Position numbers and translations under genes: made by a program. Positions 1 through 9,840 of a DNA stretch of 64,000 nt are shown here, piece by piece (the stretch's first letter is position 1; the number at the start of each line of letters is the position of its first letter). Origin of the DNA: Myxococcota bacterium. Lineage in GTDB: Bacteria > Myxococcota > XYA12-FULL-58-9 > JALHOP01. The stretch is taken from contig JALHOP010000012.1 of the NCBI GenBank assembly GCA_022842935.1, positions 62,001 through 126,000 on the forward strand. Direction: 5' to 3'. The notes under the pieces were generated by a model. That model worked only from the letters and a program-made list of their open reading frames with translations. It had not been told where the DNA came from and searched no databases.

Positions 1-1389
1 ACTCCCGAACATGCGGCTTACGTGATTTACACCTCCGGCTCGACCGGTACGCCCAAGGGTGTCTCGATACCGCATGGCGCTTTGGCGGAGCACTTGGTCT
101 CCATGGCTCACGAGCCCGGGATCGGCCCATCCGACACGTTGATGGCGGTGACGACAGTCGCCTTCGATATCGCGGCACTCGAGCTCTACCTACCTCTGAC
201 GCGCGGCGCGCGCGTCTTGATCGTGCCTCGCGAGGTCGTCGCCAACGGTGCGCAGCTGCGGGAGTTGTGCGAGCGAACGCGTCCGACCATGCTCCAAGGG
301 ACGCCTTCGATGTGGCGCATGCTCATCGAGGCCAATTGGCCCGGCGATACCAAGTTGACCGCGTTGGTCGGCGGTGAGCCGCTGCCGCGTGCTTTGGCGG
401 ACCAGCTTCTCGCCCGCTGCGGCGTAGTTTGGAACATGTACGGACCGACCGAGACCACGGTCTGGTCGACCATTTGGAGGGTTCAGGCGGGAACGCGGGT
501 CCTCATTGGTCGCCCGATCGCCAACACGTACATCTATGTTCTCGACCGCGCAGGCCAACCCGTACCGGTTGGCGTCGCGGGCGACTTGTTCATTGGTGGC
601 GCGACCCTCGCTCACGGCTATTTCGGCAAGCCCGAGCTTACCGCCGAGAAGTTCATCGCCAATCCCTTCGTACCCGGGACGCGCATGTACAACACCGGCG
701 ACATCGCGCGGCTGCACGCGGACGGCAGTATCGAACACCTTGGCCGTAGCGATCTGCAGGTCAAGGTTCGCGGCTACCGCATCGAGCTGGGTGAAATCGA
801 GTCGCGCATCGACAACCATCCCGCCGTGAAGACGTGCGTTGTCGCGGTAACCCGCGACTCGCGGGGCGAAGCGCGCCTCGTCGCTTACCTCGTTCCTCGC
901 GGTGAGCCGCCGACGCGGGAGGACGTGCAAGCCTTCATCTCGACGACCTTGCCTCCCTACATGGTGCCGAGCGCCTTCTCGTATTTGCCCGAGTTGCCTC
1001 TCACTCCCAACGGCAAGGTCGACCGTCGTGCGTTGGCGGATGCAGCGGCGACGCCTCTTCCAACCAAGGTCGTCGACGAACCGCTCGATGCCTTCGAGGA
1101 GAGCATCGCGACGATCTGGCGCTCCGTGCTCAACGTCACCACCATCGGGCCGAGCCACAACTTCTTCGAGCTTGGTGGGCACTCGTTGCTCGTCATCCGT
1201 GTGCAAGCGAAGCTTGAGGCGCTCCTTGGGCGCAAGGTGTCAATCACGACGCTGTTCGAGCAGGTTACTCTGCGCGCCCTCGGGCAGGCCCTGCGCGACG
1301 ATGGTTCCGGCGCGGCCGCGAACACCACGGCCGCGGATGCTCGCGGTGCCCAACGTCGTTCAGCACGTAACCTACTCCGCCGGAGATAA
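1..1389 (+). CDS. Nonribosomal peptide synthetase, C-terminal part (adenylation + carrier domain), start outside window
   Basis: The frame is open from base 1, so the gene begins upstream. Adenylation motifs occur in order: A3 (YTSGSTGTPKG), A5 (YGPTETT), A7/A8 (YNTGD, then GRSDLQVKVRGYRIELGEIE) and A10 (PLTPNGKVDRRAL). A carrier domain follows with the phosphopantetheine Ser in FFELGGHSLL, then a short tail and no thioesterase. Aligning by eye to the GrsA pocket gives D-I-L-Q-L-G-M-V-W-K, close to glycine-type codes; this is an inference. The stop lies 8 bases before the PKS gene, so the growing chain is probably handed to that enzyme. Family assignment is certain; substrate is moderately supported. 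Confidence 0.96.
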   Translation, partial: TPEHAAYVIYTSGSTGTPKGVSIPHGALAEHLVSMAHEPGIGPSDTLMAVTTVAFDIAALELYLPLTRGARVLIVPREVVANGAQLRELCERTRPTMLQGTPSMWRMLIEANWPGDTKLTALVGGEPLPRALADQLLARCGVVWNMYGPTETTVWSTIWRVQAGTRVLIGRPIANTYIYVLDRAGQPVPVGVAGDLFIGGATLAHGYFGKPELTAEKFIANPFVPGTRMYNTGDIARLHADGSIEHLGRSDLQVKVRGYRIELGEIESRIDNHPAVKTCVVAVTRDSRGEARLVAYLVPRGEPPTREDVQAFISTTLPPYMVPSAFSYLPELPLTPNGKVDRRALADAAATPLPTKVVDEPLDAFEESIATIWRSVLNVTTIGPSHNFFELGGHSLLVIRVQAKLEALLGRKVSITTLFEQVTLRALGQALRDDGSGAAANTTAADARGAQRRSARNLLRRR

Positions 1390-1397
1390 GCGAGACC

Positions 1398-4300
1398 GTG
1401 AGCGACACGCAGCAATCGGGCCTCTCGGGTAACGAGATTGCCATCGTGGGGCTAGCTGGTCGTTTTCCACAGGCCCCCGATGTCCTCGGGCTCTGGCGCA
1501 ATATCATGGCCGGTGTCGAGAGCGTTCGTGAGTTCTCGGAGGCCGAGCTGCGCGAGCGCGGCGTGCCCAACGAGCTGCTCACGCATCCCCGTCTGGTGCG
1601 CTCGGCGTCGCTACTCGAAGACATCGACAAGTTCGACGCGAAGTACTTCGGCTACAGCGCGCGCGAGGCCGCGCTACTCGACCCGCAGCAACGCGTCTTC
1701 CTGGAGGTGGCGAGCGCCGCCCTCGAAAACGCTGGCATCGACGCAGAACAGTTCGAGGGCGCCATCAGCGTTTTCGCCTGCCAGAGCTTCAATCGCTACG
1801 TTCTTGACCTCTATAGCGGACGAGAGTCACCCGTCGATCTCTACCAAATCTTCACAAGCAACGACAAAGACTTCCTCGCCACGCGCGTCTCGTTCAAGCT
1901 TGGTCTTACCGGCGCGAGCATGACGGTCCAGACCGCCTGCTCGAGCTCGCTCGTCGCCGTTCATCTGGCGTGTGAGAACCTGCTGAGCTTCCAAGCCGAC
2001 GTCGCGCTCGCCGGTGGCGTTTGCATCAACGCCCGGCAGCTGCCCGCCTACATCCACCAAGAAGGCCTGATTCATTCGCCCGATGGCCATTGCCGGCCCT
2101 TCGATCACCGCGCGGCTGGCACCGTCGTAGGCAACGGATCCGCCGTGGTCGTGCTTCGGCGTCTCGAAGATGCCTTGAACGATGGTGACCATGTCTGGGC
2201 TGTCATCCGAGGCTCGGCGGTCAACAACGATGGAAGCGCCAAGAGCAGCTACACCGCTCCGAGCGCCGAGATGCAGGCGCGAGCTATTCGTGAGGCTCAC
2301 TCCGTTGCCGGCGTGTCAGGACGCGACGTGACCTACGTGGAGGCACACGGGACCGCGACGACACTTGGCGACCCGATCGAGATCGCGGGTCTGACCGATG
2401 CTTTCGGCGTGAGGGCGGAGGGCGCGGGTTCGTGCGCGCTCGGTTCCATCAAGGCCAACATCGGCCATCTCGACGTCGCTGCCGGTATCGCCGGCCTGGT
2501 GAAGGCGGCGCTCGCTCTGAAGCACCGGACCTTGCCTCCGCAGATCAACTTCGAGCGCCCCAATCCTCGCATCGGCTTCGAAAGCGGTCCCTTCTACGTC
2601 AATACACAAGCTCAACCATGGGAGGCGCCGCAGCGTATCGCCGGGGTCAGCTCGTTTGGCATCGGGGGCACCAACGCCCATGTTGTGCTTGGCGAAGCGC
2701 CACACAGGCCGCGCGATGAAGAGAGCCCGCGCGCGCGCGTATTCATGCTGAGCGCCAAGACGCCGGTCGCGCTCGAGCAGCGCGCGGCCGATCTCGCCAA
2801 GACGCTGGTGGCCGACTCCGAGCGTCTCGAAGACGTCGCTTTCACCCTACGCAAGGGAAGGCGACGCCTCGAGCAGCGTCGCGCCATCGTCGCGACGAGC
2901 TCCGACGAGCTGCTGCGCGCACTCACGCTTCGCCAAGGCATCATCGGGAGTGGTACGGCAGCCCGTCGACGCATCGTCTTCATGTGTCCGGGGCAGGGCT
3001 CGCAGCACCCCGCGATGTTCAAGACGCTCTTCGAGAGCGACGAGGGCTTCCGCGCCGATGTCACGCTCGCGGCCGACGCAGCCTCCGAGACCCTGGGCAT
3101 CTCCCTCTTGCCGCTCATGCGCGACCCGCGCACCGACTTGACCGGAACAGACCTCGCGCAGACATCCGTGTTCGCCGTCTCGTGGGCGTTAGCGCGCTGG
3201 TGGATGGCCCGCGGGGTCAAGCCCGAGGCGATCATCGGCCACAGCTTGGGCGAATATGTGGCGGCAACCTTGGCGGGCGTCATGCCGGTCGAGCAAGCAG
3301 CGCGCCTCGTTGGTCTTCGCGGCAAGCTCATGGCTGCGATGCAGCCGGGCGCGATGCTGGCTGTTCAAGCGACGCCCGCCGAAGTCGAATCCTTGGTGCA
3401 CGGCGATATCGAGCTCGCTTGCATCAACGGTCCACGCCAAGTGGTGCTCGCTGGACCCAAGCAGAGCATCACGGGCCTGCACGAGGTGGTTTCTCGCCGT
3501 GGTTTGCAGTCGAGCGTGCTCGTGACCTCGCATGCGTTCCATACCGCGAGCATGGAGCCAGCGATGGAGGCGCTCATCCACGCTGCCTCCCAGATGAAGT
3601 TCCAGTCGCCGCGCATTCCGTATGCTTCGAATCTAACCGGTGGCTGGGCAACCTCCGCGGACGTTTCTTCGCCGATGTACTGGGCGCGCCATATGCGCGG
3701 AACCGTACGCTTCGGCGCCAACCTCGAGACCGCGGTGCAGCCCGGGACGTTGCTCCTCGAAACCGGGCCTGGCCGCGCGCTCGCGACACTTGCTCGCTTG
3801 TCGGACCAGCTCGGCGCTTCAGACGTGGTGGTTGCCTCGTGCCCGCGCTTCGATACGAACGATTTGCAGCTGCTACACACCGCGATGGCGGAGGTGTGGG
3901 CCAGCGGAGTCGACCTCGAATGGCGTGATCTCATCGGTCCTGGACGGCGTCGTCCGCTCCCCACGTATCCCTTCGCGCGCGAATCGCACTGGACCGACCC
4001 TGTCCGCAAAGACGGGCCGATGACTGCTCGCCGTAAGCCTATCCCCGAGCAGTCGACGCAGTCCTCGTCGCAAGTAAGCACCCCAGATGACCAGGTCCGC
4101 GGGACGCTCTCGCAGGTTCTGGGTGTTCCTGCCGAAGCCATGCACGCTGACCAGCTCATCACACGTGAGCTTGGCCTCACGTCGCTACTCACGATCGAGC
4201 TGCGTAATCGGCTGCAGGAGCAAATCGGCGTCGAGGTACCACCGACGTTCGTCCTCGATAACCCCACGGTCGGGGCGCTGGTCGACTACGTGCGCAAGAT

Positions 4301-6269
4301 TGGCAACGCGCCGACACCGCAACCGGGGGGCGCGACGCGTGTCGTCATACCTGTCGCCGCCGAGTCGGTCGTGCGCGACGATGCGGTTGCGATCATCGGT
4401 GCTTCCTGCCGTCTGCCAGGCATCGCCGACGTCGAATCGTTCTGGTCCGCCCTTCGCGATGGCCGTTCGTTGGTCTCCGATCCGCCAGAGACACGGTGGC
4501 GGGTGCCCAATCAAGGCAAGGCCGTGCCGCGGCGGGGCGCCTATTTGCAGGACTACGAGGCGTTCGACGCAGGCTTCTTCGACCTCACGCCGGCGGAGGC
4601 GAAGACCCTCGACCCGCAGCAGCGCCTTTTACTCGAGCTTGCGTGGGAGGCCATCGAGCACGCCGGCATCGCGCCGACCAAGCTCGCCGGAAGCGACACG
4701 GGCGTCTTTCTTGGCCTGTTCACCAACGAGTACCAGCTTCTGAATGCGCGTTATGGCGCACCGCCCGTGGATTCACCCAAGACCTACTGGTTGGGCTTCA
4801 ACGTCGCAGCTGGCCTCGTTTCGAACATCCTCGACCTGCGTGGACCCAGCGAAAACGTCAACACCGCATCGTCGTCCGCACTCGTTGCGGTGCATCGCGC
4901 GTGTCGCGCTTTGCTCATCGGAGACTGTGATACGGCGCTCGCGGGCGGCGCGAGCGCGGTCTTCGACCCGGCCGCGGCCGAGACGTTGTTCCGCATGGAA
5001 CGCCTCGACCCTGCCGGGGTCACACGCTGCTTCGACGTTGGCGCGCGTGGCTACAATCGCGCCGAGGCTGGCGGCGTGGTGCTGCTCAAGCGCTTCGCTG
5101 ATGCTCAGCGCGATGGTGACCTCGTTCTCGCAGTGATTCGCGGGTCCGCTGAAGCAAATAATGGACGCGCCGCGGGCTTCGGCACGCCGAGTAGTCTGAG
5201 TCAACGCCGTCTGCTTCTGCAGACGATCGCCACGAGCGACAATCGACCTGAAGAAGTGCAATTCATCGAAGCGCACGCGAGCGGCACTGTCCTCGGAGAT
5301 AGTGTCGAGCTTGCTCAGTTGGCCGCCGTCTACGGACGCGGCGCGAAGCGGCCCGCTATCGGCGCCGCGCATACGAACCTTGGTCATGCCGATGCCGCGG
5401 CGGGCATCGTTGGCTTACTCAAGGCCGCCCTGACCGTCGAGCGTCGCGAAGTAGCGCCCAACCTTCACCTTAGAGAGACGCATCCCTGGTTGAACCTCAA
5501 CGGCGCGGGAGTCATGATGCCGACGGAGCGGCGTCCGCTAAGGCAAACAGGGTCGCGACTTGCCGCCGTTAGCTCGTTTGGCGCTAGCGGGAGCATTGTC
5601 CATGCTATCGTTCAGGGCGTGCCGGCCACGCCTGTTTCCCGCCAGCCCCGTTCAGCCGAGTTGTTCGTTTGCTCCGCCCGCAGTGACGCCGCCTTGCGTG
5701 CGTTGCTCGACCGCTATTTGCGTGCCCTGCGGGCTCGGCCAAGCCTCGAACTCGATACGGTGTGTCACACGGCCGCGCTCGGGCGCAGTCACTTCAACCA
5801 CCGGTTCGCAGTGCGCGTCAGCACCCGCGACGAGCTGCTTGCGGCCCTGCATGCGAAACCAAGCGCTGCATTTGGTCATGCCCGCCGTCGCGAGAGCTTC
5901 ATGGTGCGGCTCGATATGCGGTCAGACGCCCCACAGGTCGTCGCGGACCTCGCTCGTAACTGTGAGCTCTTTCAGGGCAGCGTCGACCCACTCGAGGCCA
6001 TCAGCAACGGTTTGATGAACCTCGGGTTCGGGCTCGCCCACGACGACGATCCAGGAACCCTGTTGCGAATTGGCGAAGGCGACATCGTCGATTGGGCTAC
6101 GCTCCTCGATGAGCTCGCGCGCACCTACCGTGCAGGGGTGAGCATCGAGTGGTCCGCGCTCGAGCGCGGCCGCCGCCTGCGCGCTCGCCTGCCGACCTAC
6201 GCGTTCCAGCGGACTCCCTATTGGTTCGACGTCAAGGCCGAGGTTAACTCTGGAGACTCCCATGTTTGA
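1398..6269 (+). CDS. Type I polyketide synthase, KS-AT-ACP-KS(degenerate)
   Basis: GTG start 8 bases after the NRPS stop; 1623 residues. KS1 is intact, with Cys181 in TACSSS, His317 in EAHGTA and His357 in KANIGH. The AT has Ser616 in GHSLGE and HAFH at 712-715, the signature usually linked to malonyl-CoA. The ACP carries its attachment Ser929 in LGLTSL. A second KS starts near residue 992, but its active-site position reads NTASSSAL, so Ser1158 replaces Cys; His1293 and His1330 remain and the Lys of KxNxGH is His1325. After KS2 comes a KS-AT linker and then almost directly the post-AT motif (AFQRTPYWF), so the second AT catalytic core is missing. No KR, DH, ER or TE is present. It probably extends the upstream NRPS product by one malonate unit. 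Confidence 0.95.
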   Translation: MSDTQQSGLSGNEIAIVGLAGRFPQAPDVLGLWRNIMAGVESVREFSEAELRERGVPNELLTHPRLVRSASLLEDIDKFDAKYFGYSAREAALLDPQQRVFLEVASAALENAGIDAEQFEGAISVFACQSFNRYVLDLYSGRESPVDLYQIFTSNDKDFLATRVSFKLGLTGASMTVQTACSSSLVAVHLACENLLSFQADVALAGGVCINARQLPAYIHQEGLIHSPDGHCRPFDHRAAGTVVGNGSAVVVLRRLEDALNDGDHVWAVIRGSAVNNDGSAKSSYTAPSAEMQARAIREAHSVAGVSGRDVTYVEAHGTATTLGDPIEIAGLTDAFGVRAEGAGSCALGSIKANIGHLDVAAGIAGLVKAALALKHRTLPPQINFERPNPRIGFESGPFYVNTQAQPWEAPQRIAGVSSFGIGGTNAHVVLGEAPHRPRDEESPRARVFMLSAKTPVALEQRAADLAKTLVADSERLEDVAFTLRKGRRRLEQRRAIVATSSDELLRALTLRQGIIGSGTAARRRIVFMCPGQGSQHPAMFKTLFESDEGFRADVTLAADAASETLGISLLPLMRDPRTDLTGTDLAQTSVFAVSWALARWWMARGVKPEAIIGHSLGEYVAATLAGVMPVEQAARLVGLRGKLMAAMQPGAMLAVQATPAEVESLVHGDIELACINGPRQVVLAGPKQSITGLHEVVSRRGLQSSVLVTSHAFHTASMEPAMEALIHAASQMKFQSPRIPYASNLTGGWATSADVSSPMYWARHMRGTVRFGANLETAVQPGTLLLETGPGRALATLARLSDQLGASDVVVASCPRFDTNDLQLLHTAMAEVWASGVDLEWRDLIGPGRRRPLPTYPFARESHWTDPVRKDGPMTARRKPIPEQSTQSSSQVSTPDDQVRGTLSQVLGVPAEAMHADQLITRELGLTSLLTIELRNRLQEQIGVEVPPTFVLDNPTVGALVDYVRKIGNAPTPQPGGATRVVIPVAAESVVRDDAVAIIGASCRLPGIADVESFWSALRDGRSLVSDPPETRWRVPNQGKAVPRRGAYLQDYEAFDAGFFDLTPAEAKTLDPQQRLLLELAWEAIEHAGIAPTKLAGSDTGVFLGLFTNEYQLLNARYGAPPVDSPKTYWLGFNVAAGLVSNILDLRGPSENVNTASSSALVAVHRACRALLIGDCDTALAGGASAVFDPAAAETLFRMERLDPAGVTRCFDVGARGYNRAEAGGVVLLKRFADAQRDGDLVLAVIRGSAEANNGRAAGFGTPSSLSQRRLLLQTIATSDNRPEEVQFIEAHASGTVLGDSVELAQLAAVYGRGAKRPAIGAAHTNLGHADAAAGIVGLLKAALTVERREVAPNLHLRETHPWLNLNGAGVMMPTERRPLRQTGSRLAAVSSFGASGSIVHAIVQGVPATPVSRQPRSAELFVCSARSDAALRALLDRYLRALRARPSLELDTVCHTAALGRSHFNHRFAVRVSTRDELLAALHAKPSAAFGHARRRESFMVRLDMRSDAPQVVADLARNCELFQGSVDPLEAISNGLMNLGFGLAHDDDPGTLLRIGEGDIVDWATLLDELARTYRAGVSIEWSALERGRRLRARLPTYAFQRTPYWFDVKAEVNSGDSHV

Positions 6270-7455
6270 TGACTTTCCCCTTCCGCCGGAAGACCGCGAC
6301 ATCGTCGAGCAGGTGAGAGCCCTCGCTCGTGAGAAGTTCGCTCCGCGCGCCGCCGCGCACGACGATAAGGCCGCGTTTCCCGCGGCGAACTTCGATGATC
6401 TGAAGAAAGCTGGGCTGACGGCGTTGCGGGTGCCCCGCGAGCTTGGCGGGAAGGAAATAAGCTCGCTAGCGTATCTGCATGTGTTGCGCGCCCTAGCGAA
6501 CGCCTGCGGGTCGACCGCGCTTACCTTCAACATGCATTCGACAGTCGCGTTCTTCGCGACCCACCTCGGGACGGCGCAGGCCCGTCGCTACTGGGGAAAG
6601 CGCCTGTCCGAGGGAATGATCTTGGGCTCGCTTGGCTCCGAGCCGTTCAACAACCCGTTCTTGCCGGGCGCCATCGCTTCGCTCGACTCGGTACTCGTCA
6701 AGCGCGGCAACGGCTACCACTTGAAGACGCGCAAGGCGTGGTGCTCGCTCGGAAGCTACGCTGACGCCTGGGTCGTCTACGTGCTCCCCGAGGGCGCAAA
6801 GAATCTCGAGACGAGCCTGTCGCTCGCCGTGGTCGAGAAGGCCCCCACCGGCATCACATTCATCGACGACTGGGACGCCGTCGGCATGCGCGGCACGTCG
6901 AGCATTACCATCGACTTCGACGTCGACCTGTCCGCCGACCACGTCATTGGTGAGCCGGGCGAGCTCATACGGGCCAACCTTCGCGCCGAATATTCGCTGG
7001 GCTATTGCGGGACCTACTACGGCATCGCTGAAGCGGCGTACGCCTTCGCGGCGAGCAGCGCGAAGACGGCGCTGGGAATGGCGCTTGCGCCCGGACGCGA
7101 TCGTATGAATCCGGATATTGGCCGGCTCATCACGGAATGTGGCTACGTCCGCGCGCAGCTCGCCACCATGTGGATCGCAGCCCAGCACGCGGCGACCAGC
7201 ACGACGCCTGGAACCGAGCAGCGCCGACGCTCGCTCATCACCTGCAAAGCGGTCATTGCCGAGCGTGCCGCCGAGCTCGTCCAGCGGGCGGTCCGGGTTG
7301 CCGGCGCCAAATCCATCTATCGCAAGCACCCCATCGAACGACAGTATCGCGATGTATTGGCGGGGTTGGTCATGGCGGCGCGTCCAGAGCACGGCTATTA
7401 CATGGTTGGCTTCGACGACCTGGGGGTCGCCGCCATACTGGAATCAGGAAAGTAA
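6262..7455 (+). CDS. Acyl-CoA dehydrogenase-fold flavoenzyme of the NRPS/PKS cluster
   Basis: 397 residues. The ATG overlaps the PKS end by 8 bases, so the two are co-translated. The order of an acyl-CoA dehydrogenase is visible: N-terminal helical domain with PRELGG and an LTFNMHST segment, a central beta domain (GSLGSEP, then DDWDAVGMRGTSS) that would bind FAD, and a C-terminal helical domain ending in IERQYRD. The usual YEGTSQ segment, which positions the FAD and carries the catalytic Glu in many family members, is absent; the end (RPEHGYYMVGFDDLG) is more like flavin monooxygenases of the same fold. It may oxidise or desaturate a carrier-bound intermediate. Family is clear; reaction is open. 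Confidence 0.85.
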   Translation: MFDDFPLPPEDRDIVEQVRALAREKFAPRAAAHDDKAAFPAANFDDLKKAGLTALRVPRELGGKEISSLAYLHVLRALANACGSTALTFNMHSTVAFFATHLGTAQARRYWGKRLSEGMILGSLGSEPFNNPFLPGAIASLDSVLVKRGNGYHLKTRKAWCSLGSYADAWVVYVLPEGAKNLETSLSLAVVEKAPTGITFIDDWDAVGMRGTSSITIDFDVDLSADHVIGEPGELIRANLRAEYSLGYCGTYYGIAEAAYAFAASSAKTALGMALAPGRDRMNPDIGRLITECGYVRAQLATMWIAAQHAATSTTPGTEQRRRSLITCKAVIAERAAELVQRAVRVAGAKSIYRKHPIERQYRDVLAGLVMAARPEHGYYMVGFDDLGVAAILESGK

Positions 7456-7500
7456 CGACGAGTTGGAGGCGATCGCGGTCCAATGCTACGGTCTAGCGCA

Positions 7501-9837
7501 ATGACGCGACCTTGGGGTTTTTTAGTTCTTGTTTCGGCGCTCGTCTCGAGCAGCGCTCTAGCTCAGTCCGAGCGCCTAGGCGCGGTTTCCGGCACCTGGG
7601 AAGCGTGCTGGCAGCAAATGCAGCGCACCGAAACGCGCTACAACGAAGCCAAGACGAACCCGAAGATCTCACCTGCGGCGTTGCAGTACCTCCGGCACCG
7701 CGCCGCCGTCGAGCTCGATAAGTGCACGCAGCTCGCCGACGCACCCCTGCAATACGAGGTCGAGGTCATCAATCGATACGCCGACCTCAAGATGGAAGAC
7801 CGTGCCGAGGAGATCGCAAACCAAGGTCTCGTTCGCTACGGCAATGCCCCCGACCTGCGTCTGGCGATTGGCCAGGTCTATTTCCGCAAAGGCAAGGTCG
7901 ACAAGGCGCTCCCTATTCTCGAGGGGCTCGTTCAGGAGCGCAACGACTCCACGGCGGCGCAGATTCTTGGCGCCCACTACTATCAGCAGGGCGACGTCAG
8001 CAAAGCGTTGCCGTTCTTGCGTATTGCGACCGATGCCCGTCCCGACCAGTTCGCTCCGAACGCAGCATTGGGCGATGCCTGCTTGAGCGCGCGCGACCTC
8101 GAATGCGCTGGTACGTATTTGGGCCGTGCTTCGCAGCTCAAGCCCGCTGATGTCCTGCTCGCTATCAAGGTCGCCGAGCTGCAGCGCTCGCGGGGTGAAT
8201 ACGGCCTCGCTATCGAAGCGTACGAGCGCGCCATCGCGGCCGACAACAAGCGCGTCGACGCCTATGCGGGCCTTGCACGCACCGAGCGAGCCGCCGACCT
8301 CAAAGAACAATCCCTCGCGACCTATATCACCGCGATGAACATGGCTCCGAACGAGCCAAGCTACGCGGTCGAAGGATCGCAAGTGGCTCGCCGGCTGGGC
8401 CGACCGCGCCAAGGTTTGTTCTTCCTCGAGCGCCATCTCGCCGGCAGTCGCTCGGTCGATGCGCGCGTCGAATATTTGTCAGGCTTGGTTGCCTCGAAGC
8501 AGATGGGTCGCGCCACGGAGTTCATGAACGCGACCACGGGTCTCGACACCGATGAGCGATGGCTTGCGGTCACCGGCGATGTGGCTCTTGCGAACGGCGA
8601 CCTGGGTGGCGCTCTCACGCGGTATCAGGGTGCTCGTAAGGCACGCCCGCAAATCGAGGCGTACGTCGTGCGTGAGGCGCGCGTGTTGCGTCTGCAGAAT
8701 CGCTACAACGACGCACAAACTCTCCTCACGTCGTTCGAGAGTGCTCCCGACAGTCCGGCGCGCAACGAGCTCGTCGCGACCCTCCTCGATGTTTCGCGTA
8801 CGCAGGCGTCCGCGAAAGAGTACGCGGCCGCCGCCAAGACCGCCGACAAAGCCGCGAAGCTCGCGCCGGCGGATCCTGATGTCCAGGTCGCCGTCGCGGC
8901 GGTCGCGGCGGTCAACAACACCACGAAAGGCGACGAAGCGGCGATTACCGGCGCCGGCAAGGACGCACTCGACGCGTGGCGCGCTTACGCCAAGAACGAC
9001 TTCGCGACGGCGGCGGATGCGGCCGGCCGAGCTGGTGCGACCTGGCCGCAAGTGCGCGTCCTTCAGGCCGCGGCCCTGATCGGCGCCGGTCAGGCCGACC
9101 AAGCGTTGACGGCGATCGCGGACGCCCCGCGCGATAGCGTCACGGCGCAGCGGTGGTACGCCCATACCATCGTCTCGGCCACGCTCAAGGATCTCAAGGC
9201 CGGTAAGTCGGACGCCGCCATGGCGCGCTTGTCCAGTGAAGACACCAGCAAGCTGCCGGACGCCCACAAGGGTTGGCTTGCCCGCGTTGGCCTATTGCAC
9301 CGCGCCGCGACAGGCGCGCTCACTCCCGCCGACAACCGTCAGGTCGCGCAGCTCGCAGGTCGATCAGGCTCAGGCGCCTTCGAGCAGACGTTGCTCGCCA
9401 TCACCGAGATTCAGAACAAGCCTGAGGCCGCGCTCAAGCGCCTGCGACAACTGCCAGCGTCACCTGCGGTCAGCGCCGTCCGCACGCGCGCGCAGCTGCA
9501 GCTTGCCACCATTCAGTATCGCAACAACAACATGCGCGCAGCTAACCAAACGCTCGCGAGTATCCAGCTGCGTGATCTCGACGAGCAGTCGCGCCTCAAC
9601 GCGGCCGTCATCAAGGGTGGTAATGACACCAAGGCCCTCATGCGTGAGCTCGAGCCTTACGTAAACAAAAACGTCCCCGAGGCGCTGTTCAATCAGGCTC
9701 TTGCAATGGACCGCTCGGGGCGCGCTGGCGACGAGTCTATGCCTGTTCTTCAGAAGGTCCTGGCGGCGAACCCGTCGACCCAGGTCAAGAACCATGCTGA
9801 GGCCTTGCTAGCGCTGAAGACTAAGCTATACCGCTAG
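7501..9837 (+). CDS. Secreted tetratricopeptide-repeat protein
   Basis: 778 residues from the ATG at 7501. An ATG 18 bases upstream is possible, but 7501 gives a clean signal peptide: MTRP, a hydrophobic stretch, then SALAQ as cleavage site. The rest is nearly all helical repeats of TPR type, for example an A-I-GQVYFRKGKVDKAL unit near residue 125 and an AIEAYERAIAADNKRVDAYAGLAR unit near 240. No enzyme motif is visible. It likely acts in the periplasm as a scaffold. It sits 3 bases before dnaB, which may only reflect dense packing. Partner unknown. Confidence 0.85.
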   Translation: MTRPWGFLVLVSALVSSSALAQSERLGAVSGTWEACWQQMQRTETRYNEAKTNPKISPAALQYLRHRAAVELDKCTQLADAPLQYEVEVINRYADLKMEDRAEEIANQGLVRYGNAPDLRLAIGQVYFRKGKVDKALPILEGLVQERNDSTAAQILGAHYYQQGDVSKALPFLRIATDARPDQFAPNAALGDACLSARDLECAGTYLGRASQLKPADVLLAIKVAELQRSRGEYGLAIEAYERAIAADNKRVDAYAGLARTERAADLKEQSLATYITAMNMAPNEPSYAVEGSQVARRLGRPRQGLFFLERHLAGSRSVDARVEYLSGLVASKQMGRATEFMNATTGLDTDERWLAVTGDVALANGDLGGALTRYQGARKARPQIEAYVVREARVLRLQNRYNDAQTLLTSFESAPDSPARNELVATLLDVSRTQASAKEYAAAAKTADKAAKLAPADPDVQVAVAAVAAVNNTTKGDEAAITGAGKDALDAWRAYAKNDFATAADAAGRAGATWPQVRVLQAAALIGAGQADQALTAIADAPRDSVTAQRWYAHTIVSATLKDLKAGKSDAAMARLSSEDTSKLPDAHKGWLARVGLLHRAATGALTPADNRQVAQLAGRSGSGAFEQTLLAITEIQNKPEAALKRLRQLPASPAVSAVRTRAQLQLATIQYRNNNMRAANQTLASIQLRDLDEQSRLNAAVIKGGNDTKALMRELEPYVNKNVPEALFNQALAMDRSGRAGDESMPVLQKVLAANPSTQVKNHAEALLALKTKLYR

Positions 9838-9840
9838 TCG

